Shown here: piece by piece, positions 9,529 through 17,648 of the stretch
How positions within the stretch are numbered: position 1 is the first letter of the stretch
How the letters are laid out: each line of letters begins with the position of its first letter
The notes under the pieces: model-generated
Told to the model about the DNA's origin: nothing
The model's database searches: none
Seen by the model: the letters and a program-made list of their open reading frames with translations, nothing else
Position numbers and translations under genes: made by a program
From: Streptomyces sp. CHD11
Lineage (GTDB): Bacteria; Actinomycetota; Actinomycetes; Streptomycetales; Streptomycetaceae
Assembly (NCBI RefSeq): GCF_018638295.1
Contig: NZ_JABTTS010000007.1
Coordinates: forward strand, 147,439 to 211,438
Reading direction: 5' to 3'
Length of the DNA stretch: 64,000 bases

Positions 9529-12129
9529 TTACTTTGTGACCTTGAAACGCAGCATTTCATAGCCGCCGTAGTCGGCTCCGTCGGGCTTAGCCTTTACGAG
9601 GACGTAGTCCAGTTTCTTCGTGTTGAGAGCTGTGTCCAACTCGTCGGCAAGCTGGCGTTCTGCCCTTGCTGCGTCCAGCAGATTTGAATCTCCGGTTCTC
9701 TTTCCTCTCTTTTCGCTCCTTTCGGCTCTTTTGTTCATTTCCTGGAGAATGGTCTCGAAGTATTCCTTCGTCCCCTGAGTCACCAACCGCCCACTGTGCC
9801 CCTTACGCGTTCCCAGAGCGGCCGTCGTAGACCCCTTCGCCTCGACCACCACGTACCGGCCGTCCGTCGTCCGGTACACCTGGTCGAACCGATTGTTGCC
9901 GAACGCCCCGTCGTCCAGGCGCACCGCGCCCGCGTAGTGCTCCGGGATGGCGTGGCGCTCGGCCGCGTACTCGCCGAGCAGTTCGCTCTGCCGGTTGGCG
10001 TCGCCGTGGAGCGGTGAGTGCGTCTTGTCGGCGAGATCCCGCGCTGCGGCCAGCTCGTCCGTGCGGTTGGCGGCATAGGCCTTCTCCGCCTCCTTGAGGG
10101 CGTCCTCCGCCGCCTTGTCGGCCTTCACCGCCGTGTCCCGTTTGGCGGCCTGGCCGTCCAGGTACTCCCGTGTGGTGTCGGGGAGATCCGCAGGCTTGCC
10201 CTTGATCGGGTCCCGGCTCACATAGTCTTCCTTGATCGCCGGAGGCATGTCACTGGCCGCGATCCACTTCGGCGGCGCGAACGGGTTGAGCGTGAGCTGG
10301 GGTACGGCCTGGCCGTATCCACCCTCGGCAGATGTGTCCCGCCGGTACCCGTTCTCGCGGTAGTGCTCCTTGAACCACTCGGGGTCGCTGTTGGCCCGTT
10401 CCACCTGCCGGTGCATGACCTCGCGTTCGACATCCAGCGGATCGCGGCTGCCGGAGGGTGATCCGCCGGAGCCGTCCCCACCCGTGCGGCCGCCGCCGGT
10501 CCCTCCGTGCCGGTCGGGAATCGTGCCACCGTCGTTCCCGCCGCTGCCCGAAGGCCCGTCGCCTCCCGTCGCGTTCCCACCCGTGTCGCGGGCGGGAAGC
10601 GTGTCCGTGCCGCGTGCCCCGGTGTTTTCGCCGACGTGGGCGGAGGCCGGCGTGTTCCCGCCGGCCCGCCCGGTCGCGTCGCCGCCGACGTGGGCCGCCG
10701 TGCCCCCGGTGGCATGCGCACCCGCCCGGTCGCCTGCCCCGACGAGCGCGGGCTCCTCGTGCCGCAGGTTCTGCTCCAGCAGGTTCCGGTCGGCTACCGA
10801 CAGTTCGACCTTCGCCGGCGCCGCCGTCCCGTCCGCGCGGACGACCGAGCCGTCGTCCAGGTTCAGGCGGGTGCCGTCCGGCCACTCCACGATGTTGTCG
10901 CGGATGACCGGCATGTCGTCGGCGGCCCGTACGACGCTGCCGTCGGGCTGGACGCGTCCCGCGCCGGACAGGATGTCGTCGTACGCGCCCGCGTGCACGC
11001 CCCGCAGGCCGGCGAACAGGTCGGCGACCTTGACCGTGCCGAACTTGGCGGCCTTGCCGAGGTACGTCATCGGGTCGACCAACCGGGCCGTCTTGCCGAG
11101 CGCGCCGACCGTGCGGGCCACCGCGCCGCTCTTCGCGGCGGCTCCGGCACCGCCGGTGAACACGGTCGTCAGGACGTTGAAGGTGACGGCGCCGCTGGCC
11201 CGTGCCGGGTTCTCGCCCCACTGGTCCCAGGCCACCAGCGCCTTTCCCGCCTCCTTGACCGTGTTGCGGGAGTCCCGCAGATAGGAGGGCAGCTTGTCCT
11301 CGGGCATCGCCCAGTAGGCGACGCCGACCACGGGAACGGCGGTGATGAGCACACCGGTCGCCAGCTTCCCGAGCCCCTTCCACGCCTCGCCCGCCGCGTC
11401 CCAGCCGTCGACACCGACCAGGGTGCCCAGACCCCGGATCGTGCCCCACACCCCGTCGACGACGAAGCCCTTGCCGAACTCCCACACCTGGTGGCCCAGC
11501 CAGTCCAGCCCGTGCCGTTCCTTCTCCACGGTGCTGCCCCAGGGCAGTTCCCCGGACTGGTTCAGCAGGTCGGCGGTGAAGCCGTAGACCTTGGTGCCCC
11601 GTTCCAGCAGGCGTTTCTCCGCGCCGTCCTCCACGATCAGCGTCGAACCGCCCACCAGGGCGGTGATCGTGTTGTGGCAGGTGATCTCCGCCTGCCAGAA
11701 GGCGGCCGTAGTGGTGTTGACGTCGTGCACGAGGTCGTTGTTGAGCTCGACGTTGTCCTCGTCCTCGCGCCAGTCGTCGTCGCCCGCTATCTGCTGCCGG
11801 AAGGTTTCCGCACGCCGCTTGAGGCTCTTCAGTTTCGCCACGAGCGGCTGGATCTCCGCCTCGTACGAACTGAGCGCCGCCGCGACCTTCTCCAGGTCAT
11901 CGGCGAACTCGTCCGCCTTGGCTGCCACCGGCGCGGTCGTCGCGAACAACTGCTCCGCCTCCGGAGCCGTGTAACACGCCGACAATCCCTGGAACCGGGT
12001 ATGGACATCCGAGCCGGACTGGCGGAACGCGATGGCCTCCGCCGTCAACAGCATGTGATCCGTGGTCAGTTGCTCCAGATCCCCGGTGAACTGCGGAATG
12101 TTCTGCGGGTCGATCGGGGTCGCGCTCAC
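9529..12129 (-). CDS. Polymorphic toxin, WXG/LXG-like N-terminus with C-terminal REase-like nuclease tip
   Basis: This 866-residue protein reads as an ESX-exported toxin. Residues 1-160 are helical and WXG/LXG-like. Residues 200-370 hold amphipathic and hydrophobic segments of the pre-toxin region. Residues of about 455-565 form a Gly/Thr/Ala/Asp-rich linker, followed by a charged helix (AEDALKEAEKAYAANR). The tip carries FDQVYRTTDGRYVVVEAKG. Asp749, Glu763 and Lys765 fit the D-(x)n-ExK motif of restriction-endonuclease-fold (PD-D/ExK) nucleases, so the target should be DNA (or RNA). ATG 12129 overlaps the previous stop (ATGA). The last 80 codons are clearly poorer in G+C than the operon and the stop is TAA, signs of tip exchange. 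Nuclease activity is predicted only. Confidence 0.8.
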   Translation of the reverse strand: MSATPIDPQNIPQFTGDLEQLTTDHMLLTAEAIAFRQSGSDVHTRFQGLSACYTAPEAEQLFATTAPVAAKADEFADDLEKVAAALSSYEAEIQPLVAKLKSLKRRAETFRQQIAGDDDWREDEDNVELNNDLVHDVNTTTAAFWQAEITCHNTITALVGGSTLIVEDGAEKRLLERGTKVYGFTADLLNQSGELPWGSTVEKERHGLDWLGHQVWEFGKGFVVDGVWGTIRGLGTLVGVDGWDAAGEAWKGLGKLATGVLITAVPVVGVAYWAMPEDKLPSYLRDSRNTVKEAGKALVAWDQWGENPARASGAVTFNVLTTVFTGGAGAAAKSGAVARTVGALGKTARLVDPMTYLGKAAKFGTVKVADLFAGLRGVHAGAYDDILSGAGRVQPDGSVVRAADDMPVIRDNIVEWPDGTRLNLDDGSVVRADGTAAPAKVELSVADRNLLEQNLRHEEPALVGAGDRAGAHATGGTAAHVGGDATGRAGGNTPASAHVGENTGARGTDTLPARDTGGNATGGDGPSGSGGNDGGTIPDRHGGTGGGRTGGDGSGGSPSGSRDPLDVEREVMHRQVERANSDPEWFKEHYRENGYRRDTSAEGGYGQAVPQLTLNPFAPPKWIAASDMPPAIKEDYVSRDPIKGKPADLPDTTREYLDGQAAKRDTAVKADKAAEDALKEAEKAYAANRTDELAAARDLADKTHSPLHGDANRQSELLGEYAAERHAIPEHYAGAVRLDDGAFGNNRFDQVYRTTDGRYVVVEAKGSTTAALGTRKGHSGRLVTQGTKEYFETILQEMNKRAERSEKRGKRTGDSNLLDAARAERQLADELDTALNTKKLDYVLVKAKPDGADYGGYEMLRFKVTK

Positions 12130-12518
12130 CGGCCCCCCTGCTGCCCGCCATCAGCCCCCGGCAGGTCGATCTTCGGTTCCTTCAACGCGTTCGCCTGCGC
12201 CCGCGCGGCCATTTCCAGGTCACCCTTCACATACGCGTTGGTCGCACCGGCCGCCCCGCTGAGAGAGTTCGACGTCCGCACCGCGACGTACATCAACTTC
12301 TCCTGGTAAGCGGTGAAGAACTCACCCAGCGCCGCCGCGACCGGCCCCTGGACGCCGCTGCGCTCCACGCCGCCCTGCTGGATCGTGCCGGCCGACTTCG
12401 CGGCGCTCGGCATGGTCTTCTGCAGCGCCTTCCCGGTGTTCGACAGGCCCTCGGCCGCCGTCGCCGTCTTCTTCAGCACGCCCTGCACACCGGACGGCGA
12501 GATGTCCCACCCCGTCAT
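12126..12518 (-). CDS. Small helical ESX-associated protein (DUF6507-like)
   Basis: The protein has 130 residues and no TM or signal peptide. The sequence (TGWDISPSGVQGVL, then FFTAYQEKLMYVAVRTSNSLSGAAGATNAYVKGDLEMA) predicts a helical hairpin of WXG100-like size without a W-x-G turn. I recall such proteins as DUF6507 beside Streptomyces ESX genes. ATG 12518 has GGGGT upstream. An in-frame extension to 12683 is rejected because it would run back into the WXG100 gene. Its stop overlaps the toxin start, so it is likely made in fixed ratio with the toxin. A role as chaperone or co-secreted partner that docks the toxin on EccC is inferred from this coupling. Confidence 0.65.
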   Translation of the reverse strand: MTGWDISPSGVQGVLKKTATAAEGLSNTGKALQKTMPSAAKSAGTIQQGGVERSGVQGPVAAALGEFFTAYQEKLMYVAVRTSNSLSGAAGATNAYVKGDLEMAARAQANALKEPKIDLPGADGGQQGGR

Positions 12519-12564
12519 ACGGACCCCGTTTCCCCGTACTTCCGTACTTCCGCACCGCCCCGCT

Positions 12565-12876
12565 TCAGCCGATGTTGTCGACTGCCGCGCGCGCCTTGGC
12601 CATCGTGGACTGGGCCGTTCCGTCGTTGTCCTCAAGGGTCGTACGCACCAGCTGGATGATCTGGCGCACCTCGGTGGCCGCACGGTTCCAGCGCGCTTCC
12701 TTGCCGTGGTACTCCTCGGAGACCCCGTCGGCCTGGAAGTCGGCCATGGCCGCCTTCACCGCCTTGTCGCGGTCGGCGAGCACACGCTCCAACTGTCCGA
12801 CGATTCCCTGCAGTCCGCCCTGCACCTCGCTCGACGCACCGGTGTCGTAGGAACGGCGGTCCAGATTCTGTCCCAT
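12565..12876 (-). CDS. WXG100-family secreted protein (EsxB-like)
   Basis: At 103 residues this has the length and helix-turn-helix pattern of WXG100 proteins, small substrates that leave through ESX as dimers. The turn reads ADGVSEEYHGKEARWNRAA, with YHG in the place of WxG; a Trp follows 5 residues later. The C-terminal helix is VRQIIQLVRTTLEDNDGTAQSTMAKARAAV. A TTG 6 nt upstream is possible, but ATG 12876 is 8 nt from a strong AGGGGG and is preferred. It is co-transcribed with the other WXG100 gene 45 nt upstream, with which it probably pairs. Confidence 0.8.
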   Translation of the reverse strand: MGQNLDRRSYDTGASSEVQGGLQGIVGQLERVLADRDKAVKAAMADFQADGVSEEYHGKEARWNRAATEVRQIIQLVRTTLEDNDGTAQSTMAKARAAVDNIG

Positions 12877-12920
12877 GCTCAAATCCCCCTGTGTCTCGTG
12901 TCGTCAGTCCGGCCGGTGTC

Positions 12921-13262
12921 TCAGCGCGCGCCGAAGCGGGCCGCGTCGAAGTTGGCGGCCCCCATGTTCTTCTGCGCGTTGTCCTGCTGCTCGCCCTCAC
13001 CGGTCGTGAACGCGGTGTCCATCCCGCCCTGACCCTCGAGGATCGCGGCGAGCGACCCGTTGAGCGCGGCGGTGATCTCGTCCGCACGCGTCTTGAACGA
13101 GTCGAAGGCGACCTTCCCCGACCCGTTGAACTTGCCCTCCAGCGGCTCCGCCGCCTGGATCAGCATCCGGATCAGCGTGCCCAGGTCGGTACTCGAACCG
13201 ACCGTGTTCCGCCCCAGATCCGACAGCGTCGTGGACCCCATGTCGAACTTCACGCGTCCCAC
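12921..13262 (-). CDS. WXG100-family secreted protein (EsxA-like), first gene of the ESX operon
   Basis: The protein has 113 residues from GTG 13262; a second GTG at 13253 is an equally plausible start. Two helices flank a turn with FNG (PLEGKFNGSGKVAFDSF) in the position of WxG, which is common in Streptomyces homologues. The C-terminal tail (EGEQQDNAQKNMGAANFDAARFG) is long and polar, where an export signal of the YxxxD/E type would be expected; I see no exact match. It is the promoter-proximal gene, so the operon promoter should lie in the roughly 215 bp gap shared with the divergent PH-like gene. Confidence 0.75.
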   Translation of the reverse strand: MGRVKFDMGSTTLSDLGRNTVGSSTDLGTLIRMLIQAAEPLEGKFNGSGKVAFDSFKTRADEITAALNGSLAAILEGQGGMDTAFTTGEGEQQDNAQKNMGAANFDAARFGAR

Positions 13263-13493
13263 CCCCGTGCGTCCCGTACATCACACCCTTGCTCGAACAT
13301 GCTGTCGCACAACACATTGCGGACGCAACGCTGTTGATCGCGATGTGACGCGATCCGGACATGACCGGGAGGAAGGCGCCACCCGGCAACCCCTGACCGA
13401 CTCTGCGGTCAACATGACTTACGGTGCGCGGAGTTGTATCGCGCAGCGGTTGGCGGGAGCTACCTTGGCAGCGTTGTCATGGGGACGACGTCG

Positions 13494-13964
13494 ATGTCAG
13501 GGGGGACCATGGGGCTGTGGGTGAGGTTGCCGCCGGAGGACGGCGAGGAAGTGCTGTGCGTGAAGACGGGGGCAGTTCTCGTGCCCGGTACGGAACTGGC
13601 GCTGGTCGGCGGGATACTCGTCCTCACGAACAGGCGGCTGTACCACGGCCCGTTGGACACCCGTCTTCTCGGTCAATGGCTCGCCCGGTTCGTCGACGCG
13701 GCCGGGCCGGCAGGCGGCGGCGAACTGATCGACCTGTTCGTCAACTGGACGAACAAGGCACGGACCGTGCCGCTGTCCAGCGTCTCGTCCGTGACCGCCA
13801 TCCGGACCTCGTCGATGCGCGTCACCACGCTGGACGGCAAGCACCGGGTCTTCGGCGTTGCCGCCGACTGGAAGGCGCCGGTCTGGTCGCGGAGAAACCC
13901 ACCGCACCGTGACGAGATGCGCGCCGCCGTTCTCCGCGCGGTCGAAGCCGCACGCCGGCAGTAA
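13494..13964 (+). CDS. Small conserved protein with a PH/GRAM-like fold, divergent from the ESX operon
   Basis: About 156 residues with no signal peptide. The pattern of short beta strands (EEVLCVKTGAVLVPG, ALVGGILVLTNRRLYHGPL, RTVPLSSVSSVTAIRT, MRVTTLDGKHRVFGVAADWKAPVW) and a final amphipathic helix (DEMRAAVLRAVEAAR) looks like a bacterial PH or GRAM domain. In particular, LTNRRLYHGP resembles the -LT--RL--- strand of that fold. Starts are possible at 13479, 13494 (GGGGA upstream) and 13509 (AGGGGGG upstream). Its divergent placement hints at a link with secretion, but nothing in the sequence proves it. Confidence 0.6.
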   Translation: MSGGTMGLWVRLPPEDGEEVLCVKTGAVLVPGTELALVGGILVLTNRRLYHGPLDTRLLGQWLARFVDAAGPAGGGELIDLFVNWTNKARTVPLSSVSSVTAIRTSSMRVTTLDGKHRVFGVAADWKAPVWSRRNPPHRDEMRAAVLRAVEAARRQ

Positions 13965-14175
13965 CGCGACGGCTGCGTCAGCGCCTATGAGCCGCGTTCC
14001 CGGGCCGGCCCTCCCACTCCGACCCACGCGCGGCACTCCACCACATGCGTCGCGCGCGGGTGAAATCAGTTGCCGTGCCGTGCAACCCTTCCCCCGCCTC
14101 GCGGGTCGTAGTCGGTGTCAGGACTTCTGGGAGGGGATCCGGGGGGATTCGAGGGATCCTGGCAGGGGAGGGAAG

Positions 14176-14209
14176 CGAAGGGGCCCGGTCGATGGACCGG
14201 GCCCCTTCG
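14176..14209. terminator. Intrinsic-type hairpin behind the rbs operon
   Basis: Perfect 15-bp inverted repeat (arms 14176-14190 and 14195-14209, loop GATG) just past the rbsD stop. It serves the minus-strand ribose operon and possibly also the converging gene ending at 13964. There is no U-tract, as is usual in Streptomyces. Nothing else is visible in the 277-bp gap 13965-14241. Confidence 0.8.
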
Positions 14210-14241
14210 AAGTCCGTCCGCCCTCGCGTCCGACGGTCGGC

Positions 14242-14631
14242 TCAGAAGAACACCCCGCACCGCAGCAGCACGTTCGCGTACGGCCGGGCCTCGCCGGTGC
14301 GGACGACGAGTCGCGCGCCGGTGCTCAGCTCCTTGAGCCGCTCGTGCGGGACCAGGGTGAGCGCGGGGAAGTGGCCCGCCAGCAGTTCCGCCGCCGCCGG
14401 ATTGGCGTCCCGTACCTCGGCCGCCGCCGTCGCGCCCTCCACCACCAGCTCGGCCAGCAGCCCCTCCAGCACCTCCGCGAAGGACGGCACCCCGGCCCGG
14501 AAGGCCAGGTCCACCACGCGCGGCCCGTCGGGTATCGGCATGCCGGCGTCGCACACCAGCACCCCGTCGCCGTGCCCGAGTTCGGCCAGGGCGCCGGAGA
14601 GGTGCCGGTTCAGGATCCCGTGCTTCTTCAC
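14242..14631 (-). CDS. rbsD: D-ribose pyranase RbsD
   Basis: RbsD interconverts the pyranose and furanose forms of ribose so that RbsK receives its substrate. The 129-residue protein starts MKKHGILNRHLSGALAELGHGD, with the conserved catalytic His near residue 20. It keeps the VCDAGMPIPDG loop and the C-terminal GEARPYANVLLRCGV, where Tyr and Asn close the active site of the neighbouring subunit. Its GTG start overlaps the rbsK stop by 4 nt. It is the last gene of the ribose operon. Confidence 0.93.
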   Translation of the reverse strand: MKKHGILNRHLSGALAELGHGDGVLVCDAGMPIPDGPRVVDLAFRAGVPSFAEVLEGLLAELVVEGATAAAEVRDANPAAAELLAGHFPALTLVPHERLKELSTGARLVVRTGEARPYANVLLRCGVFF

Positions 14632-15533
14632 AGCGACGCGACCTCCGCCGCCGTCGGGAAGGAGACCTGCGCCCCCTCCTTCGTTACCGTCGCCGCTCCC
14701 ACCCGGGCCGCGTACGCCGCCGCCTCGGCCGGCGACTCGCCCGCGCCGAGGCGCCAGGCCAGCGCGGCGGTGAACGCGTCACCCGCGCCCGTGGTGTCCA
14801 CGGCGTGCACCTTGACCGACGGGACCCTCGTGATCCCTGTCGAGGACGCCACCAGGGCGCCCTCGCCGCCCAGCGTCACCACCACCGAACGCGGGCCCTT
14901 CGCCAGCAGCAGCCGTGCCCAGTCCTCGGGTCGGTCGCTCACGCCGGCTCTGTCGCCCAGAATGACCTTCGCCTCGTGCTCGTTGACGATCAGCGGATCG
15001 CAGGCCGCCAGCACCTCCGCCGGAAGCGGCCGCGGCGGGGACGGGTTCAGTACGAAACGGCTGCCCGGCACCAGACTCCGCACCACCTCCACGACCGTCT
15101 CCAGCGGGATCTCCAACTGCGTGGACACCACCCGGGAGGCGTGGAAGAGGCTCGCGGCCGCCCGTACGTCCCCAGGCGTCAGCCGGCCGTTGGCACCCGG
15201 GGAGACGACGATGCTGTTGTCGCCCGACGGGTCCACCGTGATCAGCGCGACCCCGGTCGGCGCCCCGCCCACCAGCACGCCCACCGTGTCCACCCCGGCC
15301 GCCCGCTGCGAGTCCAGCAGCAGCCGCCCGTGCCCGTCGTCACCGACCCGGGCCAGCAGGACCGTACGGGCGCCGAGCCGGGCGGCGGCGACCGCCTGGT
15401 TCGCGCCCTTGCCGCCCGGGTGGACGGCCAGGTCGGAGCCGAGCACCGTCTCCCCGGCGTCCGGCCGGCGCTCGACACCGATCACCAGGTCGGCGTTGGC
15501 CGAGCCGACGACCAGCAGGTCGTAGTCGTACAT
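14628..15533 (-). CDS. rbsK: Ribokinase RbsK
   Basis: PfkB-family sugar kinase, 301 residues, that makes ribose 5-phosphate from ribose and ATP. It has the N-terminal substrate signature (GGKGANQAVAAARLGA), the NEHEAKVILG region and the C-terminal anion-hole motif DTTGAGDAF with the catalytic Asp. ATG 15533 (MYDYDLLVVGSAN) has GGGGAGCGATTC upstream; the in-frame extension to 15671 crosses a tandem repeat and is not coding. Unlike the other rbs junctions, there is a 156-nt gap to rbsCB upstream. Confidence 0.93.
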   Translation of the reverse strand: MYDYDLLVVGSANADLVIGVERRPDAGETVLGSDLAVHPGGKGANQAVAAARLGARTVLLARVGDDGHGRLLLDSQRAAGVDTVGVLVGGAPTGVALITVDPSGDNSIVVSPGANGRLTPGDVRAAASLFHASRVVSTQLEIPLETVVEVVRSLVPGSRFVLNPSPPRPLPAEVLAACDPLIVNEHEAKVILGDRAGVSDRPEDWARLLLAKGPRSVVVTLGGEGALVASSTGITRVPSVKVHAVDTTGAGDAFTAALAWRLGAGESPAEAAAYAARVGAATVTKEGAQVSFPTAAEVASL

Positions 15534-15550
15534 GAATCGCTCCCCGATCC

Positions 15551-15605
15551 GAGTGAGTCCCAGTGAGTCCCAGTGAGTCCCAGTGGGTCCGAGTGGGTCC
15601 GAGTG
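15551..15605. repeat. Tandem 10-bp repeat inside the rbs operon
   Basis: About 5.5 copies of (C/G)AGTG(A/G)GTCC lie just upstream of rbsK, within an operon that otherwise has overlapping genes. The copies are nearly perfect, which suggests a young slippage-prone tract. Next to it (about 15635-15688) are short duplicated GC-rich words. Confidence 0.9.
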
Positions 15606-15689
15606 TGGGAGCGGGCGGTCACATCGACCCGCCCGCCCCGGAGCCGCCCCGGAGCCGCCGCGCGCCTCCACGCGCCTCCGCGCCCGGCG

Positions 15690-17648
15690 TCAGCCCTCGA
15701 AGCCGGCCACGTTCTCCTCCGTGACCACCTTCACCGGAACCTTCACCATCTTCTCCACCTTCTCGCCGTCGGCGGCGCGCAACGCGTTGCGCACGGCGAT
15801 CCGGCCGAGTTCCTTCGGCTGCTGCGCGACAGAGGCGTACAGCGAGCCCGCCTCGACCGCCTTCAGCCCGTCCGGCGTGCCGTCGAAGCCGACCACCTGG
15901 ACCGACTTCCCGGCCTTGGAACCGAGCGCCTTGATCGCACCGAGCGCCATCTCGTCGTTCTCGGCGAAGACACCGTTGATGTCGGGGTGCGCCTGGAGCA
16001 GGTTCGTCATCACGTCCAGGCCCTTGGTGCGGTCGAAGTCCGCGGGCTGCTTGGCGACGACCCTGATGCCCGGGTACTCCTTCAGCCCGGCCGCGAAGCC
16101 CGCCCCGCGTTCCCGGCTGGCGGAGGTGCCGGCCTGGCCCTGGAGGATGACGATGGTGCCCTCGCCGCCGAGCTTCTCGGCGAGTGCCTTGGCGCCCAGC
16201 GCGCCGCCCTCGACGTTGTCGGAGGCGACCAGCGCGGCCGTGTCCGCCTTGTTGACCCCGCGGTCCACGGCGATGACGGGGATGTCCGCCTTGTTCGCGC
16301 CGCTCACCGCGGGCCCGGCGGCGTCGGAGTCGACCGGGTTGACGATGACGGAGGAGAGCGAGCCGCTGGTGAAGTTCTGCAGCTGGTTGGCCTGCTGGGA
16401 GGCGTCGTTCTGCGCGTCGGTGACCGTCAGGTCGACGCCCAGCTTCTTCGCCTCCGCCCTGGCACCGGCCTGGATCTGTACGAAGAACGGGTTGTTGAGC
16501 GTCGACAGCGACAGGCCGATCTTCTGTGTCCCGCCCGCCGTGGAACCGTTGTGCAGCAGCGAGGTCGCGCCGACGACCGCGATGGCGACCACGGCGGCGA
16601 CGAGATAGGTGAGGGCCTGCTTGCCCCGGTTCCCGCCGCCGGACGCCCCGGCCGCGGGGGTGGTCGCGCCCGCCTTGCGGCGCAGTGTGTCGAACAGCAC
16701 CGCCAGTGCGATGACCACACCGATCACGACCTGCTGCCAGAACGCGGAGACCGACAGCAGGTTGAGCCCGTTGCGCAGCACCGCCAGGATCAGCGCGCCG
16801 ATCAGCGTGCCCGACGCCTTGCCGGTGCCGCCCGCGAGGGAGGCACCGCCGATGACGACGGCGGCGATCGCGTCCAGTTCGTAGCCCTGCGCGGCCTGCG
16901 GCTGCGCGGAGGCCAGCCGGGAGGCGAGCACGATGCCCGCGGTGGCGGCGAAGAGGCCGGAGAAGGCGTAGATGGCGAGCTTCTGCCGCTTCACGCGCAG
17001 ACCCGAGAGGCGCGCGGCCTCCTCGTTGCCGCCGATGGCGTACATGGAACGGCCGATGTAGGTCCGCCCGAGGATGAAGGCGGTGAACAGCCCCATCACC
17101 ACCATGACGAGCACCGGCACCGGCAGCCAGCCGCCGAGCGTGTCCCCGAGGTGGGAGACCGGGTCGGGGAAGGCGATGGGAGAACCCTGCGAGATGACGA
17201 GCGACAGCCCGCGGGCCACCGACAGCATCGCCAGCGTCGCGATGAAGGACGGCAGCTTCCCGTACGAGACGAGGAAACCGTTCACCAGACCACAGGCGAT
17301 GCCCGTCGCGACGGCGAGGAGCACCGCGAGCACGTCCGGCATCCCGGCCGAGGTCGCGCTCCACGCCAGCACGGTCGCGGACAGCGCGGCGACGGAGCCG
17401 ACCGACAGGTCGATGCCCGCCGAGACGATCACGAAGGTGACGCCGAAGGCGAGGATCGCGGTCACGGCGGCCTGCACGCCGACGTTGAGGAGGTTGTCGG
17501 CGGTCAGGAAGTCCCCGGACAGCGCCGACATGGCGATCACGAGGACGATCAGCGCGGTCAGCGCGCCGTTGTCGAGGAGCAGGCGGCGCAGGCCGCCCGA
17601 GGCGCCGCCCTGCGCGCCCGGCTTGCTCTTGAGCGTGTCAGTGGCCAC
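15690..17648 (-). CDS. Ribose ABC transporter permease-substrate-binding protein fusion (RbsC-RbsB)
   Basis: One 652-residue polypeptide joins two proteins that are normally separate. Residues 1-325 are an RbsC-type permease with about 8-10 TM segments, including the conserved GIDLSVGS and GGNEEAARLSGL motifs. A further TM helix (about 345-365, LTYLVAAVVAIAVVGATSLL) then leads to an RbsB-type periplasmic binding domain (KIGLSLSTLNNPFFVQIQAG onward, with NPVDSDAAGPAV, VIAVDRGVNK and VVGFDGTPDGLKAVEAG). No lipobox is needed because the binding domain is tethered by the extra helix. GTG 17648 overlaps rbsA by 11 nt. I see no frameshift at the join, so the fusion looks genuine rather than a sequencing error. 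Confidence 0.93.
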   Translation of the reverse strand: MATDTLKSKPGAQGGASGGLRRLLLDNGALTALIVLVIAMSALSGDFLTADNLLNVGVQAAVTAILAFGVTFVIVSAGIDLSVGSVAALSATVLAWSATSAGMPDVLAVLLAVATGIACGLVNGFLVSYGKLPSFIATLAMLSVARGLSLVISQGSPIAFPDPVSHLGDTLGGWLPVPVLVMVVMGLFTAFILGRTYIGRSMYAIGGNEEAARLSGLRVKRQKLAIYAFSGLFAATAGIVLASRLASAQPQAAQGYELDAIAAVVIGGASLAGGTGKASGTLIGALILAVLRNGLNLLSVSAFWQQVVIGVVIALAVLFDTLRRKAGATTPAAGASGGGNRGKQALTYLVAAVVAIAVVGATSLLHNGSTAGGTQKIGLSLSTLNNPFFVQIQAGARAEAKKLGVDLTVTDAQNDASQQANQLQNFTSGSLSSVIVNPVDSDAAGPAVSGANKADIPVIAVDRGVNKADTAALVASDNVEGGALGAKALAEKLGGEGTIVILQGQAGTSASRERGAGFAAGLKEYPGIRVVAKQPADFDRTKGLDVMTNLLQAHPDINGVFAENDEMALGAIKALGSKAGKSVQVVGFDGTPDGLKAVEAGSLYASVAQQPKELGRIAVRNALRAADGEKVEKMVKVPVKVVTEENVAGFEG

